Below, piece after piece: positions 1-8,902 of a DNA stretch of 64,000 bases. Under the pieces are notes generated by a model, which did no database searches, was not told the origin of the DNA, and saw only the letters and a list, made by a program, of their open reading frames with translations. This stretch comes from Pyrinomonadaceae bacterium (GTDB taxonomy: Bacteria > Acidobacteriota > Blastocatellia > Pyrinomonadales > Pyrinomonadaceae). The first letter of the stretch is position 1, and each line of letters opens with the position of its first letter. Location of the stretch: contig DASUNM010000027.1 in the NCBI GenBank assembly GCA_036277115.1, positions 248,001 to 312,000 on the forward strand. The letters are read 5' to 3'. The translations under genes and the position numbers were made by a program.

Positions 1-466
1 CGGCGACAGTCGGCAACCCCAATTGCAGACGGCGCTGTTCGTACGCTTGTTCGCTTTCAAGCCGCCGCTGCCGAATCGCAGCAAGGTCGCTGTTAGTCAC
101 GGTCTTGGTAGCCTGCGGTGCCGGCGCAGAAGGCTCAAGGGTTTGCTGAGCCTGGGCCCGCTGTTGGGCAATCTGACTGCGCTTGAAAAAACTTCCCCAG
201 GGTTCCTTGTTAGCGCGTTCAGTGGCGCTAATATCAATCAAACTTACCAGTATGGTTTTTGAAAAACCGGGCGAGATTTCATAGGTTAGAGTCGTTCTGG
301 TGACGGTGAACTCGTCAGGTATTTCCATCCGGTTGCCGTTGCGAAACACGAGGGTGTAAGCGCTGGCCGCAACTGCGAACGTGCAAATCAGCACGCAAAC
401 AATTCCTGATTTAAAGAGAAGTGAACGCACGGGGACCCCTGTTTCCAACAAACGATGCCTGAGCAT
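1..466 (-). CDS. Secreted hypothetical protein, 3' end cut by window edge
   Basis: Read from the complement of the left edge: an ATG at 466 opens a frame that stays open to base 1 (155 codons, no stop). The product begins with a basic start and a hydrophobic stretch ending near ASAYTLVF, so it is probably exported. A short segment around FRNGNRMEIPDEF is followed by strands predicted to be beta, then a Gln/Ala-rich, probably helical tail (QIAQQRAQAQQ and repeated RQRR/EQAYEQRR). No known domain was recognised. It is transcribed in the same direction as the VWFA gene but lies downstream of it, 72 bp away. The C-terminus is missing, so the function stays unknown. Confidence 0.6.
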   Translation of the reverse strand, partial: MLRHRLLETGVPVRSLLFKSGIVCVLICTFAVAASAYTLVFRNGNRMEIPDEFTVTRTTLTYEISPGFSKTILVSLIDISATERANKEPWGSFFKRSQIAQQRAQAQQTLEPSAPAPQATKTVTNSDLAAIRQRRLESEQAYEQRRLQLGLPTVA

Positions 467-538
467 GATAAGTACCGCCTTTCTAACTCCGCCAATTTTG
501 GGGCCGCCGCACTCAGCCGGACGTTGGTGGATCCGCAA

Positions 539-2185
539 TTACTTGTTCTGACTCGGTGAAGACCTCACGTAACTGTTGCGCGCCTTCACCGCAAGGTTCG
601 GTTGGCGCACGCGCACACGAATCGCGCGACGTTCTCCATCGGCCACGCTCGCAGTCTTCGGGTAATAGCCAAGCGTGTATTGCCGGCGCAACTCTTCAGC
701 GATGCGCGAGAATGAATCAGCTAGCTGCCGCGTGTCGTTCGCCTGGTAAAGACGGCCGCCGGACTTGTCGGCCAGCGCGTGCAAATAGAGATTCGCCCGA
801 TCGTAATCTTCCTTGGTTGTGCCGGGCAGGGGCGCGCCGTTGTTCGCGGGCGCGCTGTAAGTTTGCGTCGAGCTGGACGATCCAAAAATGCCTCGCCGCG
901 TCGTCGTAGTAGTTACGGTACCCTGACCGCTGCCTTGCATCGCACGCATGTAATCGCTGGTGTCGTATTGAACTGGATAGATGAGCGCGTCCAACTCTTC
1001 GACTTGCTCCAAAGTGCTTTGATACGAAGCCTGCTGACTCGCCGTATCGACCCCGTCGGTGAAGAGTACGATCGCTTTGCGACCTTTGATCCGGTTCAAG
1101 CGTTCGGCGATCGTGAGGTTCACCGCGTCGTACAAGCGCGTCGCCGTCCCGCTATGCACAAATTCTTCGATCGTCTGCGCGATGAGTTCCAAATCGTTTG
1201 TCGGGTCGGTGAGCAGAAGCACTTCACTGTTGAAAGTGACAAGCAGCACGCGATCCTGCGGCCGCAGTTGCTTCGCGAATTCGAGTGCTGCCGCTTTGAT
1301 CTCCGACAACTTGAACTGGGTCGATGCCGAAGTGTCGAGCACGAGCGCGACCGTGAAAGGCTTTTCGGCTGTCTCGAAGAACGCGATCGATTGTTCGTTG
1401 CCGTTCTCGAGCAGCGTGAAATCTTCGCGCTTGAGGTTCGGGATGAAGCGTCCCTGGCGGTCGAGAACACTTACCGGAACCGTTACCAGCGTTGTGTCAA
1501 CGCGCAGGACATCGCCTTCACTGAGCTCTTCCGCGGTGGGTTCGGCCGCCGGATCATTAACCTCCGTCGTGTTCGAGGTCTGCGGCTGAGAACCCGCCTT
1601 CGCCAGTGTCGGTGGCCCTGTTGGTCGCACCGGGTCGGCGCCACTCAACGTCGGCGGTCCAATTTCCTCATCCTGTGATTGCGACGTGCTGACAAGCGCT
1701 TTCGCTGTTTGATTGTCCGTCTTGCGCGTACCTACGACGCGCGGGCGCGATGCAGAGGCGGCACTCCCGCCAGGCGCTGGCGAACTCGTTGAAAGTTGCG
1801 TTGAGTTGTTAGACGGCGCGGGCGAGGTTGATCGTTTCACCGAGCTTCGTGTGCCCTTGTCAGTCGAGGGCCTCGCCGGCCGGGGTTTGTTGTCCGGATC
1901 GCTCGCGGTGACGGAAGAGGTTTTCGCGTCCGATGAGTTTCGATTCACCCCTAACGAGCTCTCGTATGAATTCACTTTTTTCAGAACGTACGAGCCATGC
2001 GGACAGGCTGCGGACGTCAGGTAACCCACGATGACGTAACCGTCAGGAATTGGCACACCCTGGCAGATCCGGATCGTCGGCGTTGCCGGAGCTGTGTTGT
2101 TCTGGGACCGCCTCGGGTTTTGGCGTTGGCCAAGTCCCGTGGCAAACGTGGCGAGGACGAGCAAGCAAGCGACCAATGACTTCAT
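539..2185 (-). CDS. VWFA-domain secreted protein (acidobacterial type)
   Basis: 548 residues. Residues 1-19 form a signal peptide (MKSLVACLLVLATFATGLG). Residues about 80-215 are Ser/Pro/Thr-rich and low in complexity, probably an extended linker. From about residue 225 the protein has a short beta domain (VDTTLVTVPVSVLDRQGRF) followed by a von Willebrand A domain with a MIDAS-like DTSAS motif and a later FTDGVDTAS loop. This two-part arrangement is the one labelled VWFA-related acidobacterial domain, which is abundant in Acidobacteriota. Such proteins are exported and thought to bind ligands or metal ions, and no substrate can be inferred here. A purine-rich GGGGGTAGC stretch precedes the ATG. 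The C-terminal part (TLGYYPK...RRAIRVRVR) matches the usual family end. Confidence 0.85.
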   Translation of the reverse strand: MKSLVACLLVLATFATGLGQRQNPRRSQNNTAPATPTIRICQGVPIPDGYVIVGYLTSAACPHGSYVLKKVNSYESSLGVNRNSSDAKTSSVTASDPDNKPRPARPSTDKGTRSSVKRSTSPAPSNNSTQLSTSSPAPGGSAASASRPRVVGTRKTDNQTAKALVSTSQSQDEEIGPPTLSGADPVRPTGPPTLAKAGSQPQTSNTTEVNDPAAEPTAEELSEGDVLRVDTTLVTVPVSVLDRQGRFIPNLKREDFTLLENGNEQSIAFFETAEKPFTVALVLDTSASTQFKLSEIKAAALEFAKQLRPQDRVLLVTFNSEVLLLTDPTNDLELIAQTIEEFVHSGTATRLYDAVNLTIAERLNRIKGRKAIVLFTDGVDTASQQASYQSTLEQVEELDALIYPVQYDTSDYMRAMQGSGQGTVTTTTTRRGIFGSSSSTQTYSAPANNGAPLPGTTKEDYDRANLYLHALADKSGGRLYQANDTRQLADSFSRIAEELRRQYTLGYYPKTASVADGERRAIRVRVRQPNLAVKARNSYVRSSPSQNK

Positions 2186-2420
2186 GTCGCTACCCCCTTG
2201 ACCGAATTGTTCGAGATTGGGGCCGCATTATACTCCCCGATTAGGATTAAAGATCAAGCGACGCAAAGATTCCTGTTCTAACGTAAAGAAAAGTCTGTTA
2301 TCGCTGTGTCAGTTTGATGTAGAATCCGCGGGTTCACGAAAAACCCCTGGCACTTCATCAATTGCGGAAACAATTAGGTTCCGCAGCGGTGTTCACTGTT
2401 TCACAGGAGGAAACGACAAC

Positions 2421-2819
2421 ATGGCAAAGACAGTTTGCAAAATCCTCGGCGTGGTCTTTCTCATCGTGGGGGTCGCAGGATTTGTCGCGCCCGGCATGCT
2501 GGGGACACATTTGAGCCTCGCGCATAATCTGATTCACGTGATTTCGGGCGCGATTGCTCTGTATTTCGGCTTTGCCGGATCATACAGCGGCGCCAGGTCG
2601 TTCTGCCTGGCATTCGGAGCCGTCTATCTGCTCTTGGGCGTGGTCGGATTTGTCATGGGAACACCGGGAGCATCTGAGATGGCCGGCATGACGCATCAGG
2701 ATCCCAGACTATGGAAACTGCTGCCGGGGACGCTTGAACTCGGGCAGATGGATCACATCGTGCACATTCTGCTGGGCGTGGTGTTCTTAGCCGGTGGGTT
2801 AATCGGACGACGCGACTAG
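2421..2819 (+). CDS. Small four-helix membrane protein, DUF4383-like
   Basis: 132 residues from the ATG at 2421, chosen because a strong AGGAGG sits 10 bases upstream (2405-2410). An open frame reaching back to 2217 has no ribosome site. Four hydrophobic segments are visible: ILGVVFLIVGVAGFVA, LIHVISGAIALYFGF, LAFGAVYLLLGVVGFVMG and VHILLGVVFLAGGLIG. The layout and the repeated His-(I/V)-(I/V)-H pattern (HNLIHV, MDHIVHI) fit the DUF4383 integral membrane family. The function of that family is unknown. A likely terminator follows. Confidence 0.7.
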   Translation: MAKTVCKILGVVFLIVGVAGFVAPGMLGTHLSLAHNLIHVISGAIALYFGFAGSYSGARSFCLAFGAVYLLLGVVGFVMGTPGASEMAGMTHQDPRLWKLLPGTLELGQMDHIVHILLGVVFLAGGLIGRRD

Positions 2820-2841
2820 CACCGGTTGCGGATCGAAGTTT

Positions 2842-2900
2842 TGGCGAGTGGATCGATTGCGGTCGGTGACCGCGACTCGGTCGCTCGCCATTTTTCTTTG
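2842..2900 (+). terminator. Probable intrinsic terminator after the DUF4383-like gene
   Basis: An outer stem GGCGAG/CTCGCC encloses an inner GCGGTC-GGT-GACCGC hairpin and is followed by ATTTTTCTTT. It lies 22 bp past the stop codon of the upstream plus-strand gene. Confidence 0.55.
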
Positions 2901-3032
2901 AACCTCATCATTGCACGAAAAGGCAAGAGCGGTGGCAAGCCGACCTTCCTCACCCCGAGCTGATTACCGTTGAGATTGAGGTCCCCCTGTTAATGACCTT
3001 CAACCTGAAGCAATCGAGTGAGTTTAGAAGTC

Positions 3033-3425
3033 TCACAGTCGGGAAGGCGGGCTTGCTCCCGCTCTCGCGGCGACTGGCTCTTGTTCGTACGGGCAATGGC
3101 GGCAGCCACTGTCGCAGCAGTATCCGCGCTTTAAATGATAAGCGGCGGTAAAAACCATGGCGCCGCCCTCGACATAATAATCTTGCCCCTCCTGCAATAG
3201 CGGAAGGGAGTGTTGGTTCACGACCTCAGTAGGTTCTGATTCCGGAAGGTTGAGTTTCGCGATAGCTTCCCCCAGACATTTAGGGCAAAAGCAGTCCGTT
3301 CGTTCGTCGGCGATAGGCGGAACATGGGGCAACTGCGCGCACCAACAGCTCTCGTCAGCCTGTGCGGCGCCGCAAGTGAACACAGCCTGGCAGCGTGCGC
3401 AAATCTTTTCCTCTGTCGAATTCAC
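3033..3425 (-). CDS. CWC cysteine-rich / DUF5522 protein
   Basis: 130 residues. The N-terminal half matches the Cys-rich CWC family: CARC near the start, CGA, CWC and CFCPKC (about residues 9-50). The C-terminal half (YYVEGGAMVFTAAYHLKRGYCC...CRHCPY) is the DUF5522 pattern, a short domain with a CC...C..CPY cluster. The Cys spacing suggests one or two bound zinc ions. The gene starts 13 bp after the stop of the BtuB-like receptor gene on the same strand, so it is probably the last gene of the cobalamin-uptake operon. No catalytic role is known for either domain, so any link to cobalamin is inferred from position only. Confidence 0.75.
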   Translation of the reverse strand: MNSTEEKICARCQAVFTCGAAQADESCWCAQLPHVPPIADERTDCFCPKCLGEAIAKLNLPESEPTEVVNQHSLPLLQEGQDYYVEGGAMVFTAAYHLKRGYCCDSGCRHCPYEQEPVAARAGASPPSRL

Positions 3426-3438
3426 GATCGCGCGGACC

Positions 3439-5796
3439 TCATCTTACTGCGATGCGCAGGCCGCCACGCGCCACAATCCCCGGACTGCGAAACCCATTCT
3501 CGAAGTAAGTGACATCGAATAGATTGTCGGCGCCGCCAAAGAACGTGAGCGTCACACGTTCGGACGCTCGTCGTTCGTAGCTCGCGAACAGATCGGCCTT
3601 CGTGTATCCGGGAAACGTTAGTTCCGAAGTACGGAAAGGAAAATTATTCTCAAAAATCGGAGCGAGATGGCTTCCCGTGTAATTCAGGTCGAGACTGACA
3701 ACGAATGAGCGATAGCGCTGATTGATGTTCAAGCCGAAAAGATGTTCGGGAATGACGTATTCACGCTGCAGGCCGCTGCCACGCACAAATCGATCGCTGT
3801 TCGTGAATGTGTATGACGCGCGCCAGTCGGCGCCTCGCCACGGCGCGGCTTCGAGATAGGCTTCCACGCCACGCGCAAAGCCGCCCGGCCGATTCTCGTA
3901 GCCGCTAAACCGGCCTGTTCCCAACGGGTCGATTACGAAAAATGAATTGAATGCGATAACGCGCTGCAAGTGAGTGTAGAAGTAAGTCGCGCCGAATCGT
4001 GCGCGGTCGTTCGCGACGCGTTGATCGAACCCGGCATCAACACTGATCGATTGTTCCGCGCGCAAGGTCGGATCGCCGAAGCGCGTGAAGCCCGCCTGCG
4101 CGAAAGTGCCGGCGCCAAACCGCTCGAACAACGCCGGTGCGCGGAATCCATTCCCGACATGGGCGCGTAGTTTCGTGCCCGTTGAACGAACGAAGTAAGC
4201 GATCGAACCGTCACCGGTAATTGAACTCTCCGGGTTGATAGAGCTAAGAAATCCGGGTCGATCGGCGGCGCTAATCCGAAACCACTGGCCCCGGGCGGCG
4301 ACTGAAATCTGCAACCGATCTTCCAACAGGAAAATCTGATCCTGCGCAAACACCGCCATCGTGCGCTGCCGATCGGTGGTGTTATTGAAAGCGCTGAAAG
4401 ATGGAATCGACGATTGGAAGAACGATTCGCGCTCGTACTCGAATCCGGCGGTCAGCAGGTTGTGACGTCCTAATCGGAAGTTAGCGCGCGCGTCAAACGT
4501 ATCCGTTGAGCCGTTGTTAACCGCCACGAACTCGAATTCGCCGAACGGATAAAACGTCGGGGACGAGAACCGCGGATCTATCCCCGGCCCGTTGTAGTTT
4601 TGACGACGCGAACCCACATGTTGATAGGCCACCGAATATGAGATCGCGTCAGTGACGTGATCACTGAAGCGGATAGCGCCAACCAGCAGCCGGTTTCGGC
4701 GGCCTAGATCAGGATTGTTGAAGTCCGCATTGAACGTCGTGCCTTCGATTGCGCGTGGATATTGACCGCCGGCGAATGCTGCCGGGAGAGCAAATGGGCT
4801 GTCATTAATGCGCGCGTTTGCAGTCGTCCCGTAAAAGTTAAAGCTCAGGGTTGAAGATCGTGTCGGATGCAATTGAAAGCGTCCAGAGCCCGCCGTATTG
4901 CCGTACTCGTCGTTGCCGTCAACCCCATTTCGCACATCGACGCGAGACAAACCAAAGCTGAAGCCCGCGCGTTTGCCCAAGCCGCCCGATCCACGCACGC
5001 GTTCACGAAACTGCGCCAGGCTGCCGCCATCAAAACCGAACTCAAAATAACGGTCCCCGCCAGTCGTCCCCGAAACGAGATTAATCGCACCGCCGATCGC
5101 ATTCGAGCCGTAGATTGACGAGCCCGAACCGCGCAGCACTTCAACGCGATCCAAATCATTGGGCGCGAGATCAGCAAACAATGGCCCGGCCGCGCCGTTA
5201 ATGTCAGCCGCATCGCGCACGCGTAAGCCGTCGAGCAACAGCGCCGTGTCGGATGTGCGCTGTCCCCGCAGACGTACGCTGGTTAATGCGCCGGGCGAAC
5301 CTTGTTGCTGCACCCGCACTCCCGGAACGCCGCGCAGGCTCTCGCTCAATCCAACTTCACGTTTCGTTTCAATTGCCGAGTTTTCGAGCACGCTGATCGC
5401 TTTTGAGGTCTCATCGACAGTCTGGGCGATGCCGGTTCCGGTGACGCTTACGGTTTCATTGATCGCCTCGACAGAAAGGCGCACGTCACTCGCCCCTGTT
5501 TGGCCACGCTGGATAGTCACGCGTGAAGCAGATGCGGCGAAGCCGTTTGCTCTAACTTCCAAAACGTAATCACCCGCGGCAAGGTTCGTAAACGCGTACG
5601 TGCCGTTACCGTCCGTGGTCGTCGATAACTCACCGCCGCTGCGTGAGCGCAGGCGAACGTTTGCACCTTCAATGTTTGCGTTACGTTCGTCAGTGACGCG
5701 CCCGCGAAGTTCAGTGCCGCTTTGTGGAAAGGCTGTTGTTGCGCTGATTGCGATTGCGATGACTAAAAACAGGATTCTTTTCATCTTCACTCTCAT
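3439..5796 (-). CDS. btuB: TonB-dependent outer-membrane receptor, probably for cobalamin
   Basis: 785 residues (781 if the second ATG at 5784 is used; the signal peptide MKRILFLVIAIAISATTAFPQ follows it directly). After the signal there is a carboxypeptidase-regulatory-like beta domain (about 27-105, GRVTDERNANIEGANV), then a plug (about 125-240, with LRGVPGVRVQQQGSPG and VEVLRGSGSSIYGSNAIGGA), then a long beta barrel to the C-terminus. The family moves scarce ligands across the outer membrane using TonB energy. Cobalamin is inferred because the gene is fourth in an operon headed by a cobalamin riboswitch and encoding a BtuFCD-type ABC transporter. The extra N-terminal domain is common in Acidobacteriota and Bacteroidetes but absent from E. 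coli BtuB. The protein ends in Arg, not the usual aromatic residue. No tonB/exbBD is present here. Confidence 0.82.
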   Translation of the reverse strand: MRVKMKRILFLVIAIAISATTAFPQSGTELRGRVTDERNANIEGANVRLRSRSGGELSTTTDGNGTYAFTNLAAGDYVLEVRANGFAASASRVTIQRGQTGASDVRLSVEAINETVSVTGTGIAQTVDETSKAISVLENSAIETKREVGLSESLRGVPGVRVQQQGSPGALTSVRLRGQRTSDTALLLDGLRVRDAADINGAAGPLFADLAPNDLDRVEVLRGSGSSIYGSNAIGGAINLVSGTTGGDRYFEFGFDGGSLAQFRERVRGSGGLGKRAGFSFGLSRVDVRNGVDGNDEYGNTAGSGRFQLHPTRSSTLSFNFYGTTANARINDSPFALPAAFAGGQYPRAIEGTTFNADFNNPDLGRRNRLLVGAIRFSDHVTDAISYSVAYQHVGSRRQNYNGPGIDPRFSSPTFYPFGEFEFVAVNNGSTDTFDARANFRLGRHNLLTAGFEYERESFFQSSIPSFSAFNNTTDRQRTMAVFAQDQIFLLEDRLQISVAARGQWFRISAADRPGFLSSINPESSITGDGSIAYFVRSTGTKLRAHVGNGFRAPALFERFGAGTFAQAGFTRFGDPTLRAEQSISVDAGFDQRVANDRARFGATYFYTHLQRVIAFNSFFVIDPLGTGRFSGYENRPGGFARGVEAYLEAAPWRGADWRASYTFTNSDRFVRGSGLQREYVIPEHLFGLNINQRYRSFVVSLDLNYTGSHLAPIFENNFPFRTSELTFPGYTKADLFASYERRASERVTLTFFGGADNLFDVTYFENGFRSPGIVARGGLRIAVR

Positions 5797-5827
5797 CCTT
5801 CATCCTTGCTTCACGCCCTCCCTCACG

Positions 5828-5889
5828 GTCGGGCTACTTCCCCAAACTCACCCTACGGCTGTCATCGGCGGCAACGCCCGCCTCTAAAC
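5828..5889. repeat. Palindromic repeat half-copy at the btuD stop
   Basis: On the minus strand GTTTAGAGGCGGGC starts inside the last codons of btuD, so the repeat edge supplies the final Val codon and the TAG stop. It is followed by GTAGCCCGACCGTGAGGGAG, which itself looks like a dispersed acidobacterial palindrome. The first 14 bases match the edge of the element at 6686-6759. Confidence 0.55.
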
Positions 5890-6669
5890 GTTACTGTGCA
5901 CCGGCGTGATTCGCGGTGCGCCTGAGATCGGATGCGCGTCCACCAGCACTCGCAAGCCAAACACGTCGCGAAGCAACGCTTCGGTCAAGACCGCCTGCGG
6001 CGCGCCCGCCGCGACGACGCCCCCGGCTTCCATGAGAATCACCTGGTTCGAGAATTCAGCCGCGAGATTGACGTCGTGTGTCACCACCACCGCCGCAGAC
6101 TCTTCATTGGCGCAGCGCGCTTTAATCAAACGCAGCATCGTCGCTTGATGCGCGAGATCAAGATTCGCCGTCGGTTCATCAAGCAGAAAGACGCGCGCTT
6201 CAGTCGCGAGCGCACGCGCGAGTACTGCACGCTGGCGTTCGCCACCCGATAACTCGTTCATCAAGCGGGACTCGAAACCCGCCAGTTCTGTTTCGCGAAT
6301 TGAGTTTTGCGCCACCTCGATGTCGTGTTCGTTTTCCCAGCCCCAAGCTTTGGCGCCCGACCAGGCGTAGCGGCCGCCAAGAACAAATTCGAAAACGGTC
6401 ACCGGAAATCGCAGGTCTGCTTCCTGGGCGACCATTCCGATTTGCCGCGCTACTACCCGCCGCGCAAAGGTCCGCAAAGGCTTGCCATCGAGCAGAACTT
6501 CACCGGAAGCCGGCGCGATGCTGCCGTTGAGCGCGCGCAGCAAGGTTGATTTGCCTGCGCCGTTCGGGCCGAGAATCGCGATCACGCTTCCTGGTTCAGC
6601 CCGCAGCGAAACGTCACGCACCGCGGTCCGCTCGTCGTAGTTGATTGAGATGTTCTTTGCTTCGAGCAT
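5884..6669 (-). CDS. btuD: Cobalamin/heme-type ABC transporter ATPase
   Basis: 261 residues. It shows the full ABC set: Walker A GPNGAGKST (residues 34-42), signature LSGGERQRAVLARAL (about 140), Walker B VFLLDEPTANLD (about 160) and a switch His in VVTHDVNLA. The sequence belongs to the FecE/BtuD/HmuV class that energises FecCD permeases. With the permease upstream and the binding protein before it, it should hydrolyse ATP to import corrinoid across the inner membrane. The last two codons lie at the edge of a palindromic repeat (GTT TAG). The cobalamin assignment rests on the riboswitch; from sequence alone heme or siderophore would be equally possible. Confidence 0.87.
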   Translation of the reverse strand: MLEAKNISINYDERTAVRDVSLRAEPGSVIAILGPNGAGKSTLLRALNGSIAPASGEVLLDGKPLRTFARRVVARQIGMVAQEADLRFPVTVFEFVLGGRYAWSGAKAWGWENEHDIEVAQNSIRETELAGFESRLMNELSGGERQRAVLARALATEARVFLLDEPTANLDLAHQATMLRLIKARCANEESAAVVVTHDVNLAAEFSNQVILMEAGGVVAAGAPQAVLTEALLRDVFGLRVLVDAHPISGAPRITPVHSNV

Positions 6670-6685
6670 CCGGAAAACTTTGTTC

Positions 6686-6759
6686 GTTTAGAGGCGGGCT
6701 AACTGCCCGCCGTTTTCAATTTGCGAAAGGGCCGGCGGGCGGTAGCCCGCCTCTAAACA
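6686..6759. repeat. Palindromic element between btuC and btuD
   Basis: Two arms are inverted copies: GTTTAGAGGCGGGCTAACTG at the left and, at the right, a segment whose complement starts GTTTAGAGGCGGGCTACCGC. The central spacer is about 20 bp. The right edge forms the GTT TAG end of btuC. A related inverted copy lies at 25458-25511 and a half-copy at 5868-5889. Confidence 0.75.
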
Positions 6760-7784
6760 GCCCCAGCTCCGCGTTTCAACAAGTACACAAACAAGGGCGC
6801 GCCAATCAGCGCGGTGATCGCGCCCACCGGCAATTCACGCGGCGCGATTAGCGTGCGCGCCAAAGTGTCGGCGACAATCACAAACGTCGCGCCCGCGATC
6901 GCCGCGGCGGGCACCACCAGACGGTTGTCGCTGCCGAACGACAGCCGCACCAGATGCGGAACGACAAGTCCGACATAGCCGACTGATCCGCTCGAGGCGA
7001 CCGACGCGCCCACCAAAAGACTCGCGGCGGCGAAAACGATCAGACGCACGCGCGCGACTTCGACACCCAGGTCGAATGCGTCACGCTCACCGAGCATCAT
7101 TAAATTCAGAGACCGCGCATTCAGCGTGAGCACCAGTCCGCCAACAATTGCGGTAACCACCGCGACCGTCAGCAAGCTCCCGGTGGTTCCGGACAAATCA
7201 CCCAGCAACCAAAACGTGAACGAACGAATGCGCGTCGCGTCCATCACGGTTGTGATAAAAACGATTCCCGATGAAAGAAACGTGGTGACGATCACGCCCG
7301 CAAGAATTAGGCGTTCAGGCGTGGCGCCGGTGCGACCGCGCGCCAGACGGTAAACCACAAATGTCGCAGCGCCGGCGCCCGCAAACGCCATGATCGGACG
7401 GCTCCACTCATAGCCGGTGAAGAAGACGAGCGCCGCCATCGTGCCAACTGCCGCGCCGTTCGAGACACCGAGCAGGTACGGTTCCGCCAACGGATTTCGT
7501 AGCAACGCCTGATATGCCGCGCCGGCCGCGGCCAAACACATCCCGACCGCGCCCGCCAAAATGATTCGAGGCAGACGAATATCGAAAAGGATCGCGCGCT
7601 CTTCCGCCGACAACGCGCAATTCGAGCTTCCGGTCAGCGCACAAAGCGATCCCGCAAACGGCAGACGCTGACTACCGATCACCGCGGCGCCGATCAATGC
7701 GAGCACGAGTACAACCAACAGCGAACCGCAAATCAGCAGCGTTCGCTTCAGCGTTGCTCTTCCGATGATTTGAGTTCGGTTCAC
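6753..7784 (-). CDS. btuC: Cobalamin/iron-type ABC transporter permease (FecCD family)
   Basis: 343 residues with about ten hydrophobic segments (for example LLICGSLLVVLVLALIGAAVI near residue 15 and ILAGAVGMCLAAAGAAYQALLRNPLAEPYLLG around 65-95). The LRNPLAEPYLLGVSNGA loop and the VGLVVPHLVRL segment near residue 275 are FecCD hallmarks; the latter region contacts the ATPase. It forms the inner-membrane channel for BtuF-delivered ligand. The gene lies 41 bp after btuF and 83 bp before btuD; the second gap is occupied by a palindromic repeat. The stop codon TAG is formed at the repeat edge. Specificity is inferred from the riboswitch context. Confidence 0.87.
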   Translation of the reverse strand: MNRTQIIGRATLKRTLLICGSLLVVLVLALIGAAVIGSQRLPFAGSLCALTGSSNCALSAEERAILFDIRLPRIILAGAVGMCLAAAGAAYQALLRNPLAEPYLLGVSNGAAVGTMAALVFFTGYEWSRPIMAFAGAGAATFVVYRLARGRTGATPERLILAGVIVTTFLSSGIVFITTVMDATRIRSFTFWLLGDLSGTTGSLLTVAVVTAIVGGLVLTLNARSLNLMMLGERDAFDLGVEVARVRLIVFAAASLLVGASVASSGSVGYVGLVVPHLVRLSFGSDNRLVVPAAAIAGATFVIVADTLARTLIAPRELPVGAITALIGAPLFVYLLKRGAGAV

Positions 7785-7825
7785 AGATTCGATTCAGCGG
7801 CTCGGCCCGCCGCACAGTGCTACGT

Positions 7826-8850
7826 TCACTTAAATGCTTCCGGATGTAATGCGCGCGCCAATTGCTCCAGTCCTTCAAACAGCCGTGGTCCGGGTCGCGC
7901 TAAAATGTCATCGTTGATTTTGTAAACTCGATTATTCCGAACGGCGGGAGAATTTCTCAGCGCCGGCACCGCGGTTGAGTTCGCATTCCCCACCGAGCCG
8001 CCCGTCGGCAGAATGATCGCGTCGGGTTGAGACGCGAGCGCTGCCTCATCGCTGTAACGGGGGAACGCGGTCGGCACATCAGCGGTGACCGAGACTCCAC
8101 CGGCGCGCCGGATCAGATCCGTTAAGAACGCTTCGCGGCCGATCGTGTACAACGGCTCATCTGAAATCTGGTAGAAAACTTTGATCCGTGGCTGGTTTAC
8201 CACGGCAGATTCAACGGCCTGCGTCCGACGACGTAAGTCCGCGGCGACTTGTTTGGCTTGCTCACCGGTGCCGAACAGTTCTCCCAGCGTCTCGATCGAA
8301 CTAAGAATCTGATCGACGCTATTGGGGTTCGTCACGTAAACCGCAATCCGCTGTTCATCAAGCTGTTTAGCGAAGGTCTCAAGTTGTGAGGCCGTGGAGA
8401 TAAGAACGATTTGAGGCTTAAGCGCGATGATGCGCTCAACGCTGGGCTGCATTGTGTCACCGACTTCCGCGACGGCTTCGGCAGCGGGCGGATAGTCGCA
8501 GTAACTGGTGCGGCCGACCAGACGATCCCCGGCGCCGACGGCGTAAACGATCTCTGTCAGATTTGGCGCGAGCGAAACGATGCGATCGATTTTTTGGGGT
8601 AGGCGAACCTGGCGGCCCGCTTCGTCGGTAACTTCCCGCGTTTGAGTTGTGGGTAAAACTGTTTGCCGGCGTGAACGATAACAAGCAGTTGCTGAGATCA
8701 CTGTCGCGACGAGCAGAAACGCGACTAAGAAGGCTTTTTTCTCAGTGAATTCTCTGTGGTTCTCTGTGTCTCGAGATCTGTTTGGCGAATATCGACCACA
8801 AAGACCCGCAGAACCACAAAGGTCGCACAAAGAGGTTTGTTTTCCCCTAA
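7826..8850 (-). CDS. btuF: Cobalamin-type ABC transporter binding lipoprotein; start uncertain
   Basis: The frame is open from an ATG at 8923, but that would run through the riboswitch terminator hairpin (8861-8901), so I place the coding start below 8850. A lipoprotein signal is visible further in (FLVAFLLVATVISATAC), with Cys as the acylation site. The periplasmic-binding domain follows: RIVSLAPNLTEIVYAVGAGDRLV, SYCDYPPAA, PDAIILPTGGS. This is the BtuF/FhuD type. No ATG lies between the terminator and the signal; a TTG near 8818, about 11 bp after AGGGGA, is a candidate. The intervening 80 bp is an inverted CACAGAG/CTTTGTG repeat. The gene is first in the operon and controlled by the cobalamin riboswitch. 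Confidence 0.78.
8741..8835. repeat. CACAGAGAA / CTTTGTGG inverted repeat in the btuF 5' region
   Basis: On the minus strand CTTTGTGCGACCTTTGTGG and related 9-bp-periodic units face ACACAGAGAACCACAGAGAA across about 30 bp. This type of imperfect inverted repeat is normally intergenic. Here it falls between the riboswitch terminator and the lipoprotein signal of btuF, inside the open frame. Confidence 0.6.
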
Positions 8851-8902
8851 AAATCAAAAAGCCCGTCACCTTCTGCCGCGAAATGGACAGGTGGCAACGG
8901 GA
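8850..8902 (-). terminator. Intrinsic terminator of the cobalamin riboswitch
   Basis: On the minus strand the stem CCCGT(TGC)CACCT pairs with AGGTG-ACGGG around a 16-base loop and is followed by CTTTTTGATTTTT. It lies between the aptamer and btuF, the normal place for the expression platform, and suggests control by premature termination when the ligand is bound. Confidence 0.7.

Noticed and set aside
779..1678. Plus-strand open frame of 299 codons over the VWFA gene
   Set aside because: The minus-strand frame has a signal peptide and VWFA motifs; the plus frame has none.
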